Shown here in pieces: positions 49,101 through 59,400 of a stretch of DNA of 64,000 nucleotides. Position 1 is the first letter of the stretch; each line of letters starts with the position of its first letter. Below the pieces are notes generated by a model. It saw only the letters and a list, made by a program, of their open reading frames with translations, was not told the origin of the DNA and ran no database searches. The position numbers and the translations under genes were made by a program. The DNA comes from Delphinapterus leucas (Eukaryota > Chordata > Mammalia > Artiodactyla > Monodontidae): positions 10,362,451 through 10,426,450 of the forward strand of contig NW_022097996.1 of the NCBI RefSeq assembly GCF_002288925.2, read 5' to 3'.

Positions 49101-52100
49101 GCTCACGTCTTCGTTAAACGAAAAGAACACAGTACAGAATGAGAAAGTCCAACAGAGCAAGATGGGGGTTCTAGTGGGTCCTGTCTCAGCTCTTTATGGG
49201 ACTTTGGGCAGGACGTTTCCCTCTTTGGGTTCCTGTTTCCTCATGGACAAAACCTGGGGGTTGGATTAGATGATCCCTGATGGGATTAGGTGATTTTAGA
49301 TTTCCTGGGTATGCAGCCCCCTGCCCTCCACGGGGACGATGGATTTCTCTCTTTGTCAGTGTCTTCTGTATCTGTGTCCTGGGGGGCTTTGGCCCCCACT
49401 CTGCCTTGGCAGGAGTGGAAGCAGGAGCTGAAGAACTTGACGAAACTCCTGCACAGGCCTGAGCAGCTGGGCAGAGAAGAAGAGGATGCCTGGGACAGGG
49501 ACGATGCAGTGGAGGAAGCCATTTGGAAGCTACAAATGGTTTATGGAAACGGGGTGGAAAGGAAGAGCTATGAGGAGTTACTAAGGGCAAAGCCCAAAGG
49601 AAAGATCCCCACCTCCAGAGTCATCACCCTCAAGGCGGAAGAGGTGGGTTCAGAACGTCTTTATCTTTTCATGAGTCTCAAGGATAACAGTTGAATCCCT
49701 TTAGGGGATTTGCGCAAGGCACAGTGTTCTTATTGGAAATAAGTTGATACCAAAATCAGAAGTATCCATGAGAAAGTGGTTTTTCATTATTTATGGCTGT
49801 CAAATGGGAATTTTTAGTGTCTGAATGGGGAGTTTTTGTTCACAGGAAAGACTATTTACAGTTACTTGAAGATTAATTAAGGATGCTTTTGGTGGCAAAT
49901 AATTTAAAAAATAAGCCCAATTTTTAATGGCTTAAACAAATAGGGATTTATTCATTTTCTCACATAAGGAGTCTGGGGGCAGTTGGGTCTGTGGGTTGGT
50001 TCAGTGGCTCAACCATGGCCGCATCTCTCTGGTTCCCCTGACCTTCCACATCTGTTGCCTCATTGTAACAAAATTGCTACTGAAGTGCTGGACTTCACAG
50101 CTAGCTTCATGGAAGGAAGACATGGATAAAAAGGTGGCACCAACCACATCTCTTCTTTCACTGGGAAGTAAAAGCTTTCCTAGAAACACACCCAACAAAT
50201 TTCCATGTAGACTTTCTTGTTCAGGACTGAGTCACATGGCCTCTCTGAGCTGAAGGAGAGTCTAGAAAAAACAAGAAGCAGACTTGCCAAGATTGGCTGA
50301 GACCAATCTCAACCCACTGCCTTCTACAATAAACACACAGTCAGGATGCTGCTGGTGCAGGTGAAGGGCAGGATGGATGCAGGATGTGCACCTAGTAGAA
50401 CAATGCCCTCTTCATTTTTATGATCAATATTCATTTTATTTAAATTAAAATTCAATTTTAAATGAAACCAGAATACATGGGCAACTAATCTGTAACTTAT
50501 TAATGTTGTACATTTAAAAACCTAGTGTTTCTTGCATCTGAAAATTCACCTTTAATATATTGTTATTCCATTTGTAAATCTGGCAATTTTTGTATGAAAC
50601 AAGAACAATTACTTACACCTGTTTCTAAAATTTAACGTTCAATTATCTCCTAAGTTTACCATAGAAAAGCCTCCTTTCAAAGTTAATGCTACTTACATAA
50701 TTAATCAACATTTCTTTTTATAGTTCAAATTTAATATATTTGATTCTCTCAAAAAAATGGAAATACTTGACCAGGCATACTTAGAAGTCAAATGAATTAA
50801 ACCTTTCAAGGCACTTAGCTCTTATATATCTAGAAAATGGAACAAATGTAGTAGCCATTTCTTATATTTAAATGGCTATTATAGTTAAAACGCATTATGC
50901 TCCTAATATCTAAAACACAGACCGAGCACGTCCAAAGAAATGTAATGATGATAAAACTGGCTACTTTATCTGAATACACACAACTTACACCACGGTATCA
51001 ATATAATATTCATTTCTTCACTACTCTGTATTTAGAAATATCCCTTCCCGGTGTTACGAATTTACCCATGGAAACAAGAGGAACAGAATTAACATCTCCA
51101 TGAATGAGGGTACAAATTCAGAGTTTGGGTCAGGGATTGTAGGCTGGGGTGAGAGAATCTGAGTTTCCCTCCCAGCATGACTCGCCTCCACCAGTTTATT
51201 GAGTGGAGCCCTCTTCTTACAGAAAGCCCGTGCTTTTTCTTTTATGTTGCTCTTTTTGTATCTCCTTTATATTTTAATCAAAATATCTTAAAGAACTTTT
51301 ATCATTTCCTCTCTCACAATTTCCTGTGATTCGATTAGAATCGATGAAACCTCTTACCCCCTACCCTGCAATTAAATCAGATTGCAACAAATCCTCTGAC
51401 TTAATCTCAACTCTCTTAAGAATTTAATTTATCTTTCTTTCAGGACCATTCTGTAGATATTTATTAACAATGACTACCGTGCATCCCAAATCTTCTCTCC
51501 CCTGAAGTATCCCATAGAGATTCGCTGCCATATATAGTAGCTGGCATGAAGATGTCATGGTACCAAGATATGTTTCGTGAAAAACAACAGGCTGAGGGTG
51601 ATCCCCCATCTCACCCACCATCACGAAAACATCCTGGAAATGCCTATATGTCAATATATTTTTTTGGTACTTGGAAGATAAATTTTTAAAATCTTTTTGA
51701 AGATCAACTTCAATTTTCCATCTGGAAAATATGCTCACCATCTCACTATCCATTTTCCACAGTCAGGGCTTTCTGGTAATGAACATGCTCACATTAACCA
51801 TGTGGGAAGAATCCTCTCTCTCAAATTTAGAATATTGCATATGACTTCCATTAATTTTAGAACTGGAATGGAATTTAGAAGATACACTCATTATCCAGTG
51901 AAGCCTGTTCTAACTGACTTTGTTTTCTGCATGTGTCAGTTAAGGAACTTGAACTTCCTGATCTCCAGCGTCCTTTCTGGTTCTGAGTCTAGACCCTTCC
52001 AGGCTGGATCTGAGGCCTCCTGGTGCCTGTTGCCCAGGTGCTGCTTTTCACGTTTCTCAGTGGACCTTTGGTGAAACTGAGTCACAGTCCATTCAGGGTA

Positions 52101-55100
52101 GATGTGCTGGGAGAATGTCTGGTGTGTGTGACCTGTTACCTGTCCCTCTTCCTCAGGCAGGAGAGCTGTCTCTCAAGCTGGACCCCTACATCCGGACTCA
52201 GAGGAGAGGCTGGGATGAAGGATCAGCTGAGACACAAATCTGGCCCTTGATCAAACTGGTGGAAGTGACTCTTCCCAAATCGGAGCTGATTCCAGAAGGC
52301 ATTGTGCTGGTGGACATTCCAGGCACAGGCGACTTCAACAGCAAGAGGGACGAGATGTGGAGAAAGGTGATTCTCTTTCCTATGGCTTTGTTCCCTCTCT
52401 CCTCAACTCCAGCACCCTTTCTAAAGCAGCAAAGAATGCTCTGCTTTCCGCTTACAGGATTTTATGAGCTCATCGGAGTTAAATTCTTCCACGTTCTAAG
52501 CCTCAGGGCAATGGCAGGATATGGTTGGCCAGAGAAATTGGGGAGGGAGGAATCATGAGTATGTGACAGATGAAAAGGGCCAGCAATAAAGTTGTCCAAG
52601 AGTGAGCAGAGGAAACAAGGACAGAGCAGGAGAGGGAGGCCCAGATTTGGGTACAAAGCAGAGAAGCCAATAGCCACGCACCAAGGAACCAGGAGGCTGC
52701 TCCCATGTTTGGTTGTAGGGAAGAGAAACTCACTAAAGCAAATCCCAAGTCAAGAAGGGTTAATCAAAAGGCTATCAAAGGATCTCACGAGACACAGCCA
52801 GGCCCCAGGACCACCTATCAGGCTGGAAGCTGCTATTTTCTCGCTCATCCTCTGCCTGGTCTCTTGTGACCCTGTTTCTCTTTGTGCATCTGTCAGCTGA
52901 GTCCTGCTTCTCCCTTAGCCATTAGCGCCAATGTTGTGGAACAGGACCGCCTTAGCTGCGTCTCTGAATGACACTGCTGTTCCTGTGCCTATCACTGTCT
53001 GACTATAGTCTCTATGTCTTTTAGTTCAAATTCCTCAGAAGGAAAATCTGATCAATTACCACCCAGCTAAGGATCAACTCTCTCTGGATTAAGTATCCAT
53101 CCCTAGTTTAGTCAGCTGTGCCTGAAGGGGGTCATTGAGATGAAAGTAGGTAGGAGTTCAATTCCCAGCAAATGGAGCATAAGCTGATCGGACCCCCCCC
53201 CACCCCCAGATGTGTCTGCAGCCAGAGAGTTAAGCACTAGGGCAGTTTGAGCTGTACCTAGTGATAAGATGCTGGGGGATTTTAAAGAATTTATCTCTTT
53301 GTTAATTTGCTTTCTGTTCATCAAACACATACAATATGTAAGACTATGTACTAAGCACTGAGGATGCAAAGATTATAGCTAATAATAATGAGAGCTGAGC
53401 TAATTTTATAGCTCATAACCCATGCAAGAAGGCTCAAGAGCCTCTCTGCTGTCAACCTCTACTATATCCTACATGATAAACAACACAAAATGAAGAGTGA
53501 ATGAACAGGTACAGAACATGACCTTATATGTTAAGAAGCGTGTGTGTGTGTAATGTTTGCAAATGCACGGCAAAAGTCAGATCCTGCCTTCTGGTAAGAT
53601 ACATACCCAACTGTTAAGAGCAGCTTCTGTGTTTCCTACAGCTCTTTACTACAGACACCTCTGTATTGTTTGTATATTTTGCCTGAACATGTATTATCTT
53701 TAAAACTAAAAAGACGAAAACAAAATAAAACAATGTGAATGAGAAGCAGAGCCTTCCCTCAAGGGGCTTAGAGTCTGCTAGGAGAAATGAAACACGCAGA
53801 TGACGAAATACGTGGCAGAAAATGATGTAAGAGAAGCACGAGGAGCTATGAGCTCTCAAAAGTCGAAATCACCTCCAACCAGAGAGCTCATTCCTTCAAC
53901 AAACAGCCACTGAGCATCTCCTCAATTTTATGATAGGCTCTGGACGGACGGAGACAAAGTCCTTGCCCTTGGAAGGCTCGTAGTCCAGAAGGGAATGAAA
54001 CACACTAATGAACAAACCCCGTTACTTAAAAATGAGAGCACAAGGTGATGACTTCCTTTGGGAGGTGGGTGAGGCTTCAGAGTGGATACAGATGCTCAGC
54101 CTCCACCACGTAGAGGAGGCAGGTGGGAGTGGGACCCTGAGCACCGTTTGCAGTATTTGCGGAGCCCAGAGGGCTGAGGGCATGGGGGAAGGATGGAGAG
54201 AGGCGCAGAAGCCAAGCCTGGGAAAGGTGGGGTGGGCTTTAATACCATGCTTCCTGGGGAAGTTCGGAGGACAGGAGGGACTCGGGTGAGTGACAGAGAA
54301 AGAAAGGGCGTCTTAGAAGGAGCTCAGGAGTGCAGGGTGGGAGGGAACACGGGGCACGGGACCAGAGCCAGAAGGGACTGGGAAGGAGGGCCAGTGTCTG
54401 TGAGTCACGATCAGTGCAGTGGCTGCCGAAAAACTCACTGCGGGCCCACTGCTTCTCTGTTATAGGTAGACTTTAAATTCAGCAGATTTGCGCTAAACGA
54501 ATGACTGTGGGCCGGGGGAGCTTTGTGACTGTGGTTTCCAATAAAGATCAGGATGACAGCTTACAGATACTCAGCCTATGCCCTGATTTTACAGATAAGG
54601 AAATGGAGGCTCAGAGATGGGAAGTCATTTGCCCAAGACCACACATCTACTGAGTGGCAGAATTTGAACCAGAGAGCAGGTTCCTACCTTTCCAGCGGAG
54701 ACTCTGTCTCTCACCCCCCAGGACATCCCCTAACAGTTCTTTAAGGGGGAGGCAGTCCCAGCATCCTTCACCCTTGGTGGTCTGCTCAGGCCTGGCCGGG
54801 AGAGCCTTTGTCTCTGCAGGGTTTCAGCTCTGGGAGTGGAATCGCCAACCTCCTCTAGTTCCAGGCCAGTCCCAGGGAGCGACAGCCTGAGGAGGTGGCC
54901 GGCCTCGCTCACAGGATGGAGCCGTGGCTGCTGCCAGTTCAGGTACACTGGGCAGCTTATCAAAGGCCGCTCAGAACAGAGGAGCTCTGAGGAGGTGGGG
55001 CTGAAGCGAAGTGATGGCCCCCAGGCTGCTCTGCTTGGTCGCAGCTCCCCTCCGTGCTTGTGGTTTTGTGATATCCTCTCATGAGAAGTTACTAGAGACT

Positions 55101-58100
55101 CCCCTCCTTCCAGGGAGAGCAGAACACGATGCCTCGCCCCCACCTCCCCAGCTGCCCAGCAGTACCTTCCCTACACTAAAACCATTAAGAGCTCAGACGT
55201 CCGCGTGCTGCCTGAGTCACCTGACCTCTTGGAGGCCCATTCTCATTGTGGGAAGGGAGGAGGGCGGCGACGGCAGGGGGCCATCCTACCCACTCCCAAA
55301 TCCACTGGCTCTTGTCTTATAGATCGGCTTTTTTCCGGTGTTTTCTGTGACTCTAATTTTACCAAATCCTGGCAGTCGGGAGCTTTGTGTAGGGCCTGAA
55401 ATTTAACCACTGCAACCTTTATGATTGCAGTTCTCTTCTCTTTTAATAAACATTTATTAAGCACCTGTAGTTTACCAGGACCAGGGGAATATAAAAGTGA
55501 AAGAGGCCCTGCCCTAGAGGAGGAGCTTCATCTTCCACAGCCTGATGGAATAATCTGAAGCATCCCTAAATTGGTTATAATTTGGGAAGTGGGAGGGATC
55601 GATTGGTTTTATTTTCCTGCCCGAATGTGAGTCCATCCATGTAGGGGAGGAAGTTCAGGACCCATAGTTGGGTGGCCTTAAGCTGATCCTTTGCCTCTTG
55701 GGGCCTGTTATGTACCTTCTTTATAAAACAATGAAGTTTGTTTGACACTTGAGATGGATGCTTTCATAACAATGATCCGTGAAGCTAAGAGGTTCACGGG
55801 CAGAGGGTGCGGGACACAGAGCACGTGGGGACTCCAAACCCTCCACCCCCAATTCAAATATAGCAGTTCTATTTTTAAAAATCAAGCTTGGCAATTGGAA
55901 TTCTTCCTAAGATTTCATTTGAAAAAGGCTCCACCATTAAAAGCATGTTTGAAACCCCCTGCTCTAGATCAGGCTTTCTCAGCCTCAGCTCTTTTGACAT
56001 TTTGGGTCCGGCGAATTCTTTGTTGTAGGGGCCCGGCCTGGGCATTGTAGGATGTTTAGCAGCATCCGTGGCCTTTACCCACACTAGTGCCCCCTCAAGT
56101 CAAAACGGTTAAAAATGTCTCCAGACATTGCCAAGCGTCGTCTGGGGTATAGAACCTCCACTAGTTAAGAACCATTAGTATAAAGCAAATAATGATTTCA
56201 TTAGCAACTCGCAAACTTGTCACAGCTTTTTGTACAAAGTGCTGTTCTGAGGAACCATACACAAACTCAGTCCTGGTGATGGACCAGCTTTTCACTTATA
56301 TGGCGAGATGAGTGAAACAATGCAGTCAGAGAAATGTCACAAAGCAACACAGTATTGCTTGTCACATGAAAGTTGCATATTAGCTAAAGCAATACATATG
56401 TGATCAATGAGTAGGTTGCAATTTCAGGTTGCAATTTCAATTGGCCTTTGCAACTTGAATCACGCGGTTTCTGGCTCCCTGCTGCCACCTGGTGGTAGTA
56501 TGCTGAATATGCAGGGGCAGCCAGACATCAAAATGATGCCCTGTGGTGACAGCTTTGGGGTAGATCATGACCAGGACTAGCTCTGGAAGAACAATAATTT
56601 TCCCTAGAGGACAGCTGAGGTAAATCAAGCCCGTGATGGATCTGGAACTGGAGGTCTGATTTCTTGAATTCTATCAATGACTACTGCCACAAACATCTCT
56701 GAAGCCTCTACTGTGGGCCAAGTACTGTGCTTGAGGTGATGTGGATTCCAAGCTGAAAGGTGCAGCCCCTTCCCACCCGGTACCTCACAGTCTGGGTGAA
56801 GAGGGGGAGAGGGGTATAGAGTGCCGACCGTGTACAATAGTTCTGCCTGAGAAGTACTGTGGCAGGTAAGTCCAGGTGCTGTGGGATGCAGAGGTAGAGG
56901 TGGCCAAGCTAGCCTCAGGTGGCCCTTGGCAGTCTCAGATGGCAAATGGACGTCAAGCAGAGGTCACGGCAAGGGCAAAGGGCCCAAGAGATAGATGAGC
57001 AATTTACATCCCAGGAAGTGTAAGAAGCTCGTATGGTTGGTGCCTAAAAGAATGTGGTGGGGAGGGATGAGAGGTGGGGTTGGAGAGAGAGTCGGGGCAG
57101 GGCATCGAGGACAGACATGGTACATTAAGGAAGCACATGCTCTACAACCGAGGCACCATTTATGCTCTTAAACATGCTATGGTCATGTTCCACAGACCAT
57201 TGATAAATGCTCAGTGATCTGGCTGATCAGTGACATCGAAAGAGTTTCTGGAGGGAGAGCCCATGAAGACCTTCTGAACGAGAGCATCAAAGCCTGCCAA
57301 AGGGGGTTCTGCAGGGACATGGCCCTGGTGGTCACCAAGACCGACAAGCTACACTTGCCGGAATACCTAAGGTACGGTGCTGGGCTTACAGGGATGCGGG
57401 CTTTCCTCCATGGGTCCTGACTGCCGTAATTACGGTAACAACAGAGCTTTGACTCATGGGCATTTCGGACTCAGGGAAGTGACCACTGGGGCTAAAAGAG
57501 AAGTCTGGGTGATTTCCTGGGACATCAGGACCCTTGGGTAGGTTGTCTTGGGAATCTTCCAGAGCAGCTGCTTAACGCCCAACAGGCTGTGCTCTACACA
57601 GCTCCAGGGGCACCACTCAGGTGTCTGAGATGCAAAGAGCAGCTCCTGGCATTTTACAGAGTGGTGGACCTGCCCGTCCCCCCAGATATGGGAAGTGTAG
57701 ACGCCCCACAGCTAGTGGGCACTTCCTATAACACCGTCTGGCCCGGTACCGCTTTGAAGTGTCAAGATTCTGTTTCAGATTTGCCTCCTCCTGAGATTTT
57801 AAACCCATATGGAGCAAGGTTCTCAAAGGTTCAGAACTTGGCCCAAAGTAAAAGCATTCTTAGAGTCATACTCTAACAAAACATAATGAAGGGTAAGCAT
57901 TTTAGAGCTTAATAGATGTTAATATACGTTGATTTCCATGCACATGTCTGTTCCCCCTGTAACTAGGTGGACTGGAACTTATCTTCCATGTTGGGGCACT
58001 CTGAAAGTGAAAGGGGTTGTAATTAATCTTTACAGAGGATCGCAGGTGTACACTGGTCTGTTCCGGGGACATAGGACATATGGTCATGGGCTCTACCCTT

Positions 58101-59155
58101 GCCAGTATTTCTCTGCTCTAACAAAAGCTTCTCCACCTGTCCCCTCTGCCGTATCCCCCCCACTTGAGTCTACTGTCTCCAGGAACTAACTAAGCAGAGA
58201 AAAATTCCTCAGTGAAGAAACAGACTAAGACTTTTCCCCCAACTTCTTGCTTTCTTGGTCTATGTTGGAATTTCAGCTCCATTATTTTCTTCCCTGCAAT
58301 TCCATTCACCCCACTCCCGACCACAGAATAGTATCTCAAGTGCTCCCTTTCCAGTGCCAGCTCTAAAACTGAACATAATACAGTTGAACTTATTAAGTGT
58401 TTATTGAACACTGTGGTAGAGGCAGCAGATTCAGAGAGGCATCTTGTTTAGTCACTGAGGTCACTGTCTTAAAAGAGGATGAAAGGTTATATGAGAGGGA
58501 CAAGTAAAGTACCATGGGACCTCGGAGAGTGAGGGTTACGTTTTGACTGGGCCAGGTGGTGAGGTCACAGAAAATTCCACCGATGACAATATATTGAGAA
58601 ATTAAGATACTTTTTTCAAATGGACACCGGAGGTAGGTCAGAGCATTTGGACTGAAGAAAGAGCTTAGGGAGAGGCATAAAGGCATGACAGTATATGCTG
58701 CTTTCAGGGAAAGTCAAGACTGCTGTGACACATCATGAGATAAATAATTGTTACATTTCTCATTTCAGGGAAAGAAAAGTGGGAAGTGTAAGTATGGACT
58801 AGTTTTTTTTTTCTTTCTTTTTTAAAGCTCAATTGAGATATAATTGATAGACAAAAAGTTACACACATTTAATGTAAACATCTTGATGAGTTTGGACTTG
58901 TTATTCTTAAATAATACTTTTTATGACTAGTATTATATGATTCGAACACATGCACATTTGTCTGGGCCAGAGGAAGAGCTGCCCGCAAGATGTGCATCTT
59001 ATCCCTTTATCACTCTTGATAACCCTAGACTCTTTGCCATGCTTTTATTTCTTTTCACAATCCAGCAAGCTATTCAAAGTCAGCGAGAGGCTGTTTTAGA
59101 AAGAAATGAAATGATAAAGCTACAAAGGAATAAAGTTCTCAAGGAAAAACTAAAG
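43095..59155 (+). CDS. NUGGC: NUGGC, nuclear GTPase SLIP-GC (coding exons 1-9, gene runs off right edge)
   Basis: Join: 43095-43137, 46862-46966, 47584-47692, 48735-48957, 49413-49643, 52157-52366, 57196-57371, 58769-58787, 59066-59155; 1206 nt, 402 codons, phase 0 at the end. NUGGC (C8orf80) is a large dynamin-like nuclear GTPase described in germinal-centre B cells. Visible motifs: P-loop FGSTGAGKSS (residues 106-115), G3 DIPGTGD (exon 6), G4 TKTD (exon 7), and a basic stretch KKRRRSDRDQRFRAF in exon 2 that could be a nuclear localisation signal. All exon borders are AG/GT and no frame breaks occur. The C-terminal half is outside the window. Divergent neighbour of ELP3, as in human 8p21.1. 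The exact 5' UTR structure is not resolved. Confidence 0.94.
44790..44910 (+). repeat. MIR fragment
   Basis: GGACTTGGAGTTTACATCCT, CATTTGCTAGCTCTGTGCCC and CACTTGATCTCTCTGGAACT match MIR. Confidence 0.65.
45102..45345 (-). mobile_element. Antisense L1 3' UTR fragment
   Basis: T run, TATTGGAGTATAGTTGATTA, GTTTCAGGGGTACAGCACAG and CCCTGTGCTATACAGTAGGT. Related to the L1 at 16476. Confidence 0.88.
46240..46370 (-). repeat. MIR fragment
   Basis: CATTTTACAGATGAAGAAAC then TGAGGCTCCGGGAGAAG. Confidence 0.7.
46729..46815. mobile_element. MER2/Tigger2 remnant next to NUGGC exon 2
   Basis: CAGTGACCCCTGAACAACGC, AGGGGTTAGAGCGCACCCTG, TCAAAAATCTGCATATAG and GGTCAGCCGTATAC keep the order of the element's left end. 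Only this end survives. Confidence 0.75.
46862..46966 (+). CDS. NUGGC: NUGGC coding exon 2 (basic region)
   Basis: 105 nt, acceptor TTTATCTCTAG, donor GTGAGT. It encodes VDDDFFKEPMKKRRRSDRDQ then RFRAFPSVEQSTLKE plus one base. An acidic run is followed by a strongly basic cluster, a plausible nuclear localisation signal (inference). A MER2/Tigger2 transposon remnant ends about 40 nt upstream. Confidence 0.92.
47584..47692 (+). CDS. NUGGC: NUGGC coding exon 3
   Basis: 109 nt, acceptor TTGATTCCAG, donor GTGAGT. It encodes YEKLESRTRRVLSNTYQKLI then QSVFLDDSIPNGVKYL plus two bases of an Ile codon. This is the helical region in front of the GTPase fold. The in-frame codons upstream of 47584 are intronic. 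Confidence 0.93.
47860..48095 (-). repeat. MIR SINE
   Basis: ATTATTATCACCCCCATTTT, GCAGAAACGGAGGCTCTGAG and CAAGGTCACACGGTTGGTAA match MIR in reverse. Confidence 0.85.
48290..48435 (-). repeat. MIR fragment cut by a SINE
   Basis: CTCGTTTGATCCTCATGACA, ACTCTGTATAGTAAACAGG and GCGGTGACTTGCCCAGGATT in MIR-antisense order, then the CHR SINE at 48436. Confidence 0.7.
48436..48647 (-). mobile_element. CHR-type SINE, short form, in NUGGC intron 3
   Basis: GTTTTTGTTTTTG run, ACACGGGCCTCTCACGGTTG, body, and GTGCCACCAGGGAAGTCCC head complement. Target duplication TAGAACTCAG(T/C)TGTTTT at 48419-48435 and from 48648. Its edge is 87 nt from the P-loop exon acceptor. Confidence 0.95.
48735..48957 (+). 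CDS. NUGGC: NUGGC coding exon 4 (P-loop)
   Basis: 223 nt, from acceptor ATCGATCTAG to donor GTAAGT. It encodes NRLLALIEKPSLDPIYIGFF, then GSTGAGKSSLINAIIQQAMF, LPVSGESICTSCIVQVSSG and CCEQYEAKIHLLSNQ. It holds the G1/P-loop (GSTGAGKS, G107 to S114) and the switch-I region. It is squeezed between a CHR SINE ending 87 nt upstream and a long pyrimidine tract starting about 10 nt downstream. Confidence 0.95.
48967..49070 (+). repeat. Polypyrimidine (CCCT/CTTT)n tract
   Basis: About 100 nt made almost only of C and T (CCTCCCTCCCTCCCT then TTCCTTCCTCCTTCC), starting about 10 nt after the exon 4 donor of NUGGC. Likely length-variable. Confidence 0.9.
49160..49285 (+). repeat. MIR fragment
   Basis: CTGTCTCAGCTCTTTATGGG, ACTTTGGGCAGGACGTTTCC and CTGTTTCCTCATGGACAAAA match MIR. 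Confidence 0.7.
49413..49643 (+). CDS. NUGGC: NUGGC coding exon 5
   Basis: 231 nt, exactly 77 codons, acceptor CTTGGCAG, donor GTGGGT. It encodes EWKQELKNLTKLLHRPEQLG, then REEEDAWDRDDAVEEAIWK, LQMVYGNGVERKSYEELLRA and KPKGKIPTSRVITLKAEE. A charged, helix-prone insertion between the G1 and G3 motifs, typical of this large GTPase. Confidence 0.94.
49644..52156 (+). other. NUGGC: NUGGC intron 5
   Basis: 2513 nt. About 49890-50400 resembles an old interspersed repeat that I cannot name. 50400-51420 is AT-rich without a recognised element. 51424-51753 carries an unassigned antisense open frame (see findings). Confidence 0.7.
52157..52366 (+). CDS. NUGGC: NUGGC coding exon 6 (G3 motif)
   Basis: 210 nt, 70 codons, acceptor TTCCTCAG, donor GTGATT (weaker than consensus). 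It encodes AGELSLKLDPYIRTQRRGWD through KLVEVTLPKSELIPEGIVLV and DIPGTGDFNSKRDEMWRK. DIPGTGD fits the DxxG G3/Walker-B motif that contacts the gamma phosphate. Confidence 0.94.
54560..54690 (-). repeat. MIR fragment
   Basis: TTTTACAGATAAGGAAATGG, AGGCTCAGAGATGGGAAGTC and CACATCTACTGAGTGGCAGA match MIR in reverse. Confidence 0.8.
55970..56172 (-). mobile_element. MER20 hAT-Charlie DNA transposon
   Basis: TCAGGCTTTCTCAGCCTCAG, TTTTGACATTTTGGGTCCGG, GGATGTTTAGCAGCATCCGT, AAATGTCTCCAGACATTGCC and TAGTTAAGAACCA. Nearly complete; a relative of the copy at 24245. Confidence 0.85.
57196..57371 (+). CDS. NUGGC: NUGGC coding exon 7 (G4 motif)
   Basis: 176 nt, acceptor TTCCACAG, donor GTACGG. It encodes TIDKCSVIWLISDIERVSGG, then RAHEDLLNESIKACQRGFCR and DMALVVTKTDKLHLPEYL plus two bases. 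TKTD is the [NT]KxD guanine-specificity motif. It ends after AG of an Arg codon, completed by the 19-nt exon 8. Confidence 0.94.
57372..58768 (+). other. NUGGC: NUGGC intron 7
   Basis: 1397 nt between the G4 exon and the microexon. I see no repeat or gene in it. Confidence 0.75.
58769..58787 (+). CDS. NUGGC: NUGGC coding exon 8, 19-nt microexon
   Basis: Acceptor CATTTCAG, then 19 nt (GGAAAGAAAAGTGGGAAGT), then donor GTAAGT. It completes the Arg codon left open by exon 7, adds E-R-K-V-G-S, and ends in phase 0 so that exon 9 continues with QAIQSQ. Leaving it out would shift the frame, and with it the peptide agrees with my recollection of the human protein around RERKAGN. A strong donor and acceptor surround it. 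Confidence 0.87.
58805..58935. mobile_element. Short old L1 fragment beside NUGGC exon 8
   Basis: T-rich run, then CTCAATTGAGATATAATTGA and TTTAATGTAAACATCTTGAT, like L1M 3' regions. It starts about 20 nt after the microexon donor. Confidence 0.5.
59066..59155 (+). CDS. NUGGC: NUGGC coding exon 9 (last NUGGC exon in window)
   Basis: 90 nt, 30 codons, acceptor CACAATCCAG, donor GTAAGT. It encodes QAIQSQREAVLERNEMIKLQ then RNKVLKEKLK, a charged segment with coiled-coil character. The following exon was not found before the right edge. Confidence 0.93.
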
Positions 59156-59224
59156 GTAAGTTAACAGATTCTCCTATGCATTTTTCTGCTTTTCAACCAC
59201 TCAGATTTTGAGAAACACCTATTT

Positions 59225-59400
59225 GGTCTTGTGCGGTAGCAAGGGCAGAGGCTTTGGAGTAGACAACTTAGTCCTGCTGATTACTTTGTGACCTTAGGCA
59301 AATCACTGTACCTCTCTGAGCTTCCATTTTCTCATCTGTAAAATGGGGGAATAATAATATCTACTGCCTGTGATTGTTGGAAGGATTGAATGAGCATATG
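59225..59400 (+). repeat. MIR SINE
   Basis: GGCAGAGGCTTTGGAGTAGA, GACCTTAGGCAAATCACTGT, CATTTTCTCATCTGTAAAAT and GGGGGAATAATAATATCTAC. Well-preserved MIR core. Confidence 0.88.

Larger units (their letters stand above)
52367..57195 (+). other. NUGGC: NUGGC intron 6
   Basis: 4829 nt. It contains L2-like fragments near 53290-53420 and 53740-54000, a MIR near 54560-54690 and a MER20 at about 55970-56170. 52400-53250, 54000-54550 and 56180-57190 show no gene or nameable repeat. The open frames here are not supported by splice sites or protein similarity. Confidence 0.75.

Noticed and set aside
49290..49694. 134-codon plus-strand ORF as a complete gene
   Set aside because: Only 49413-49643 is NUGGC exon 5, bounded by AG and GT. 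The rest is intron.
54730..55143. 137-codon minus-strand ORF
   Set aside because: GC-rich intronic DNA of NUGGC intron 6. No domain, and an equally long frame exists on the other strand, so it is probably chance.
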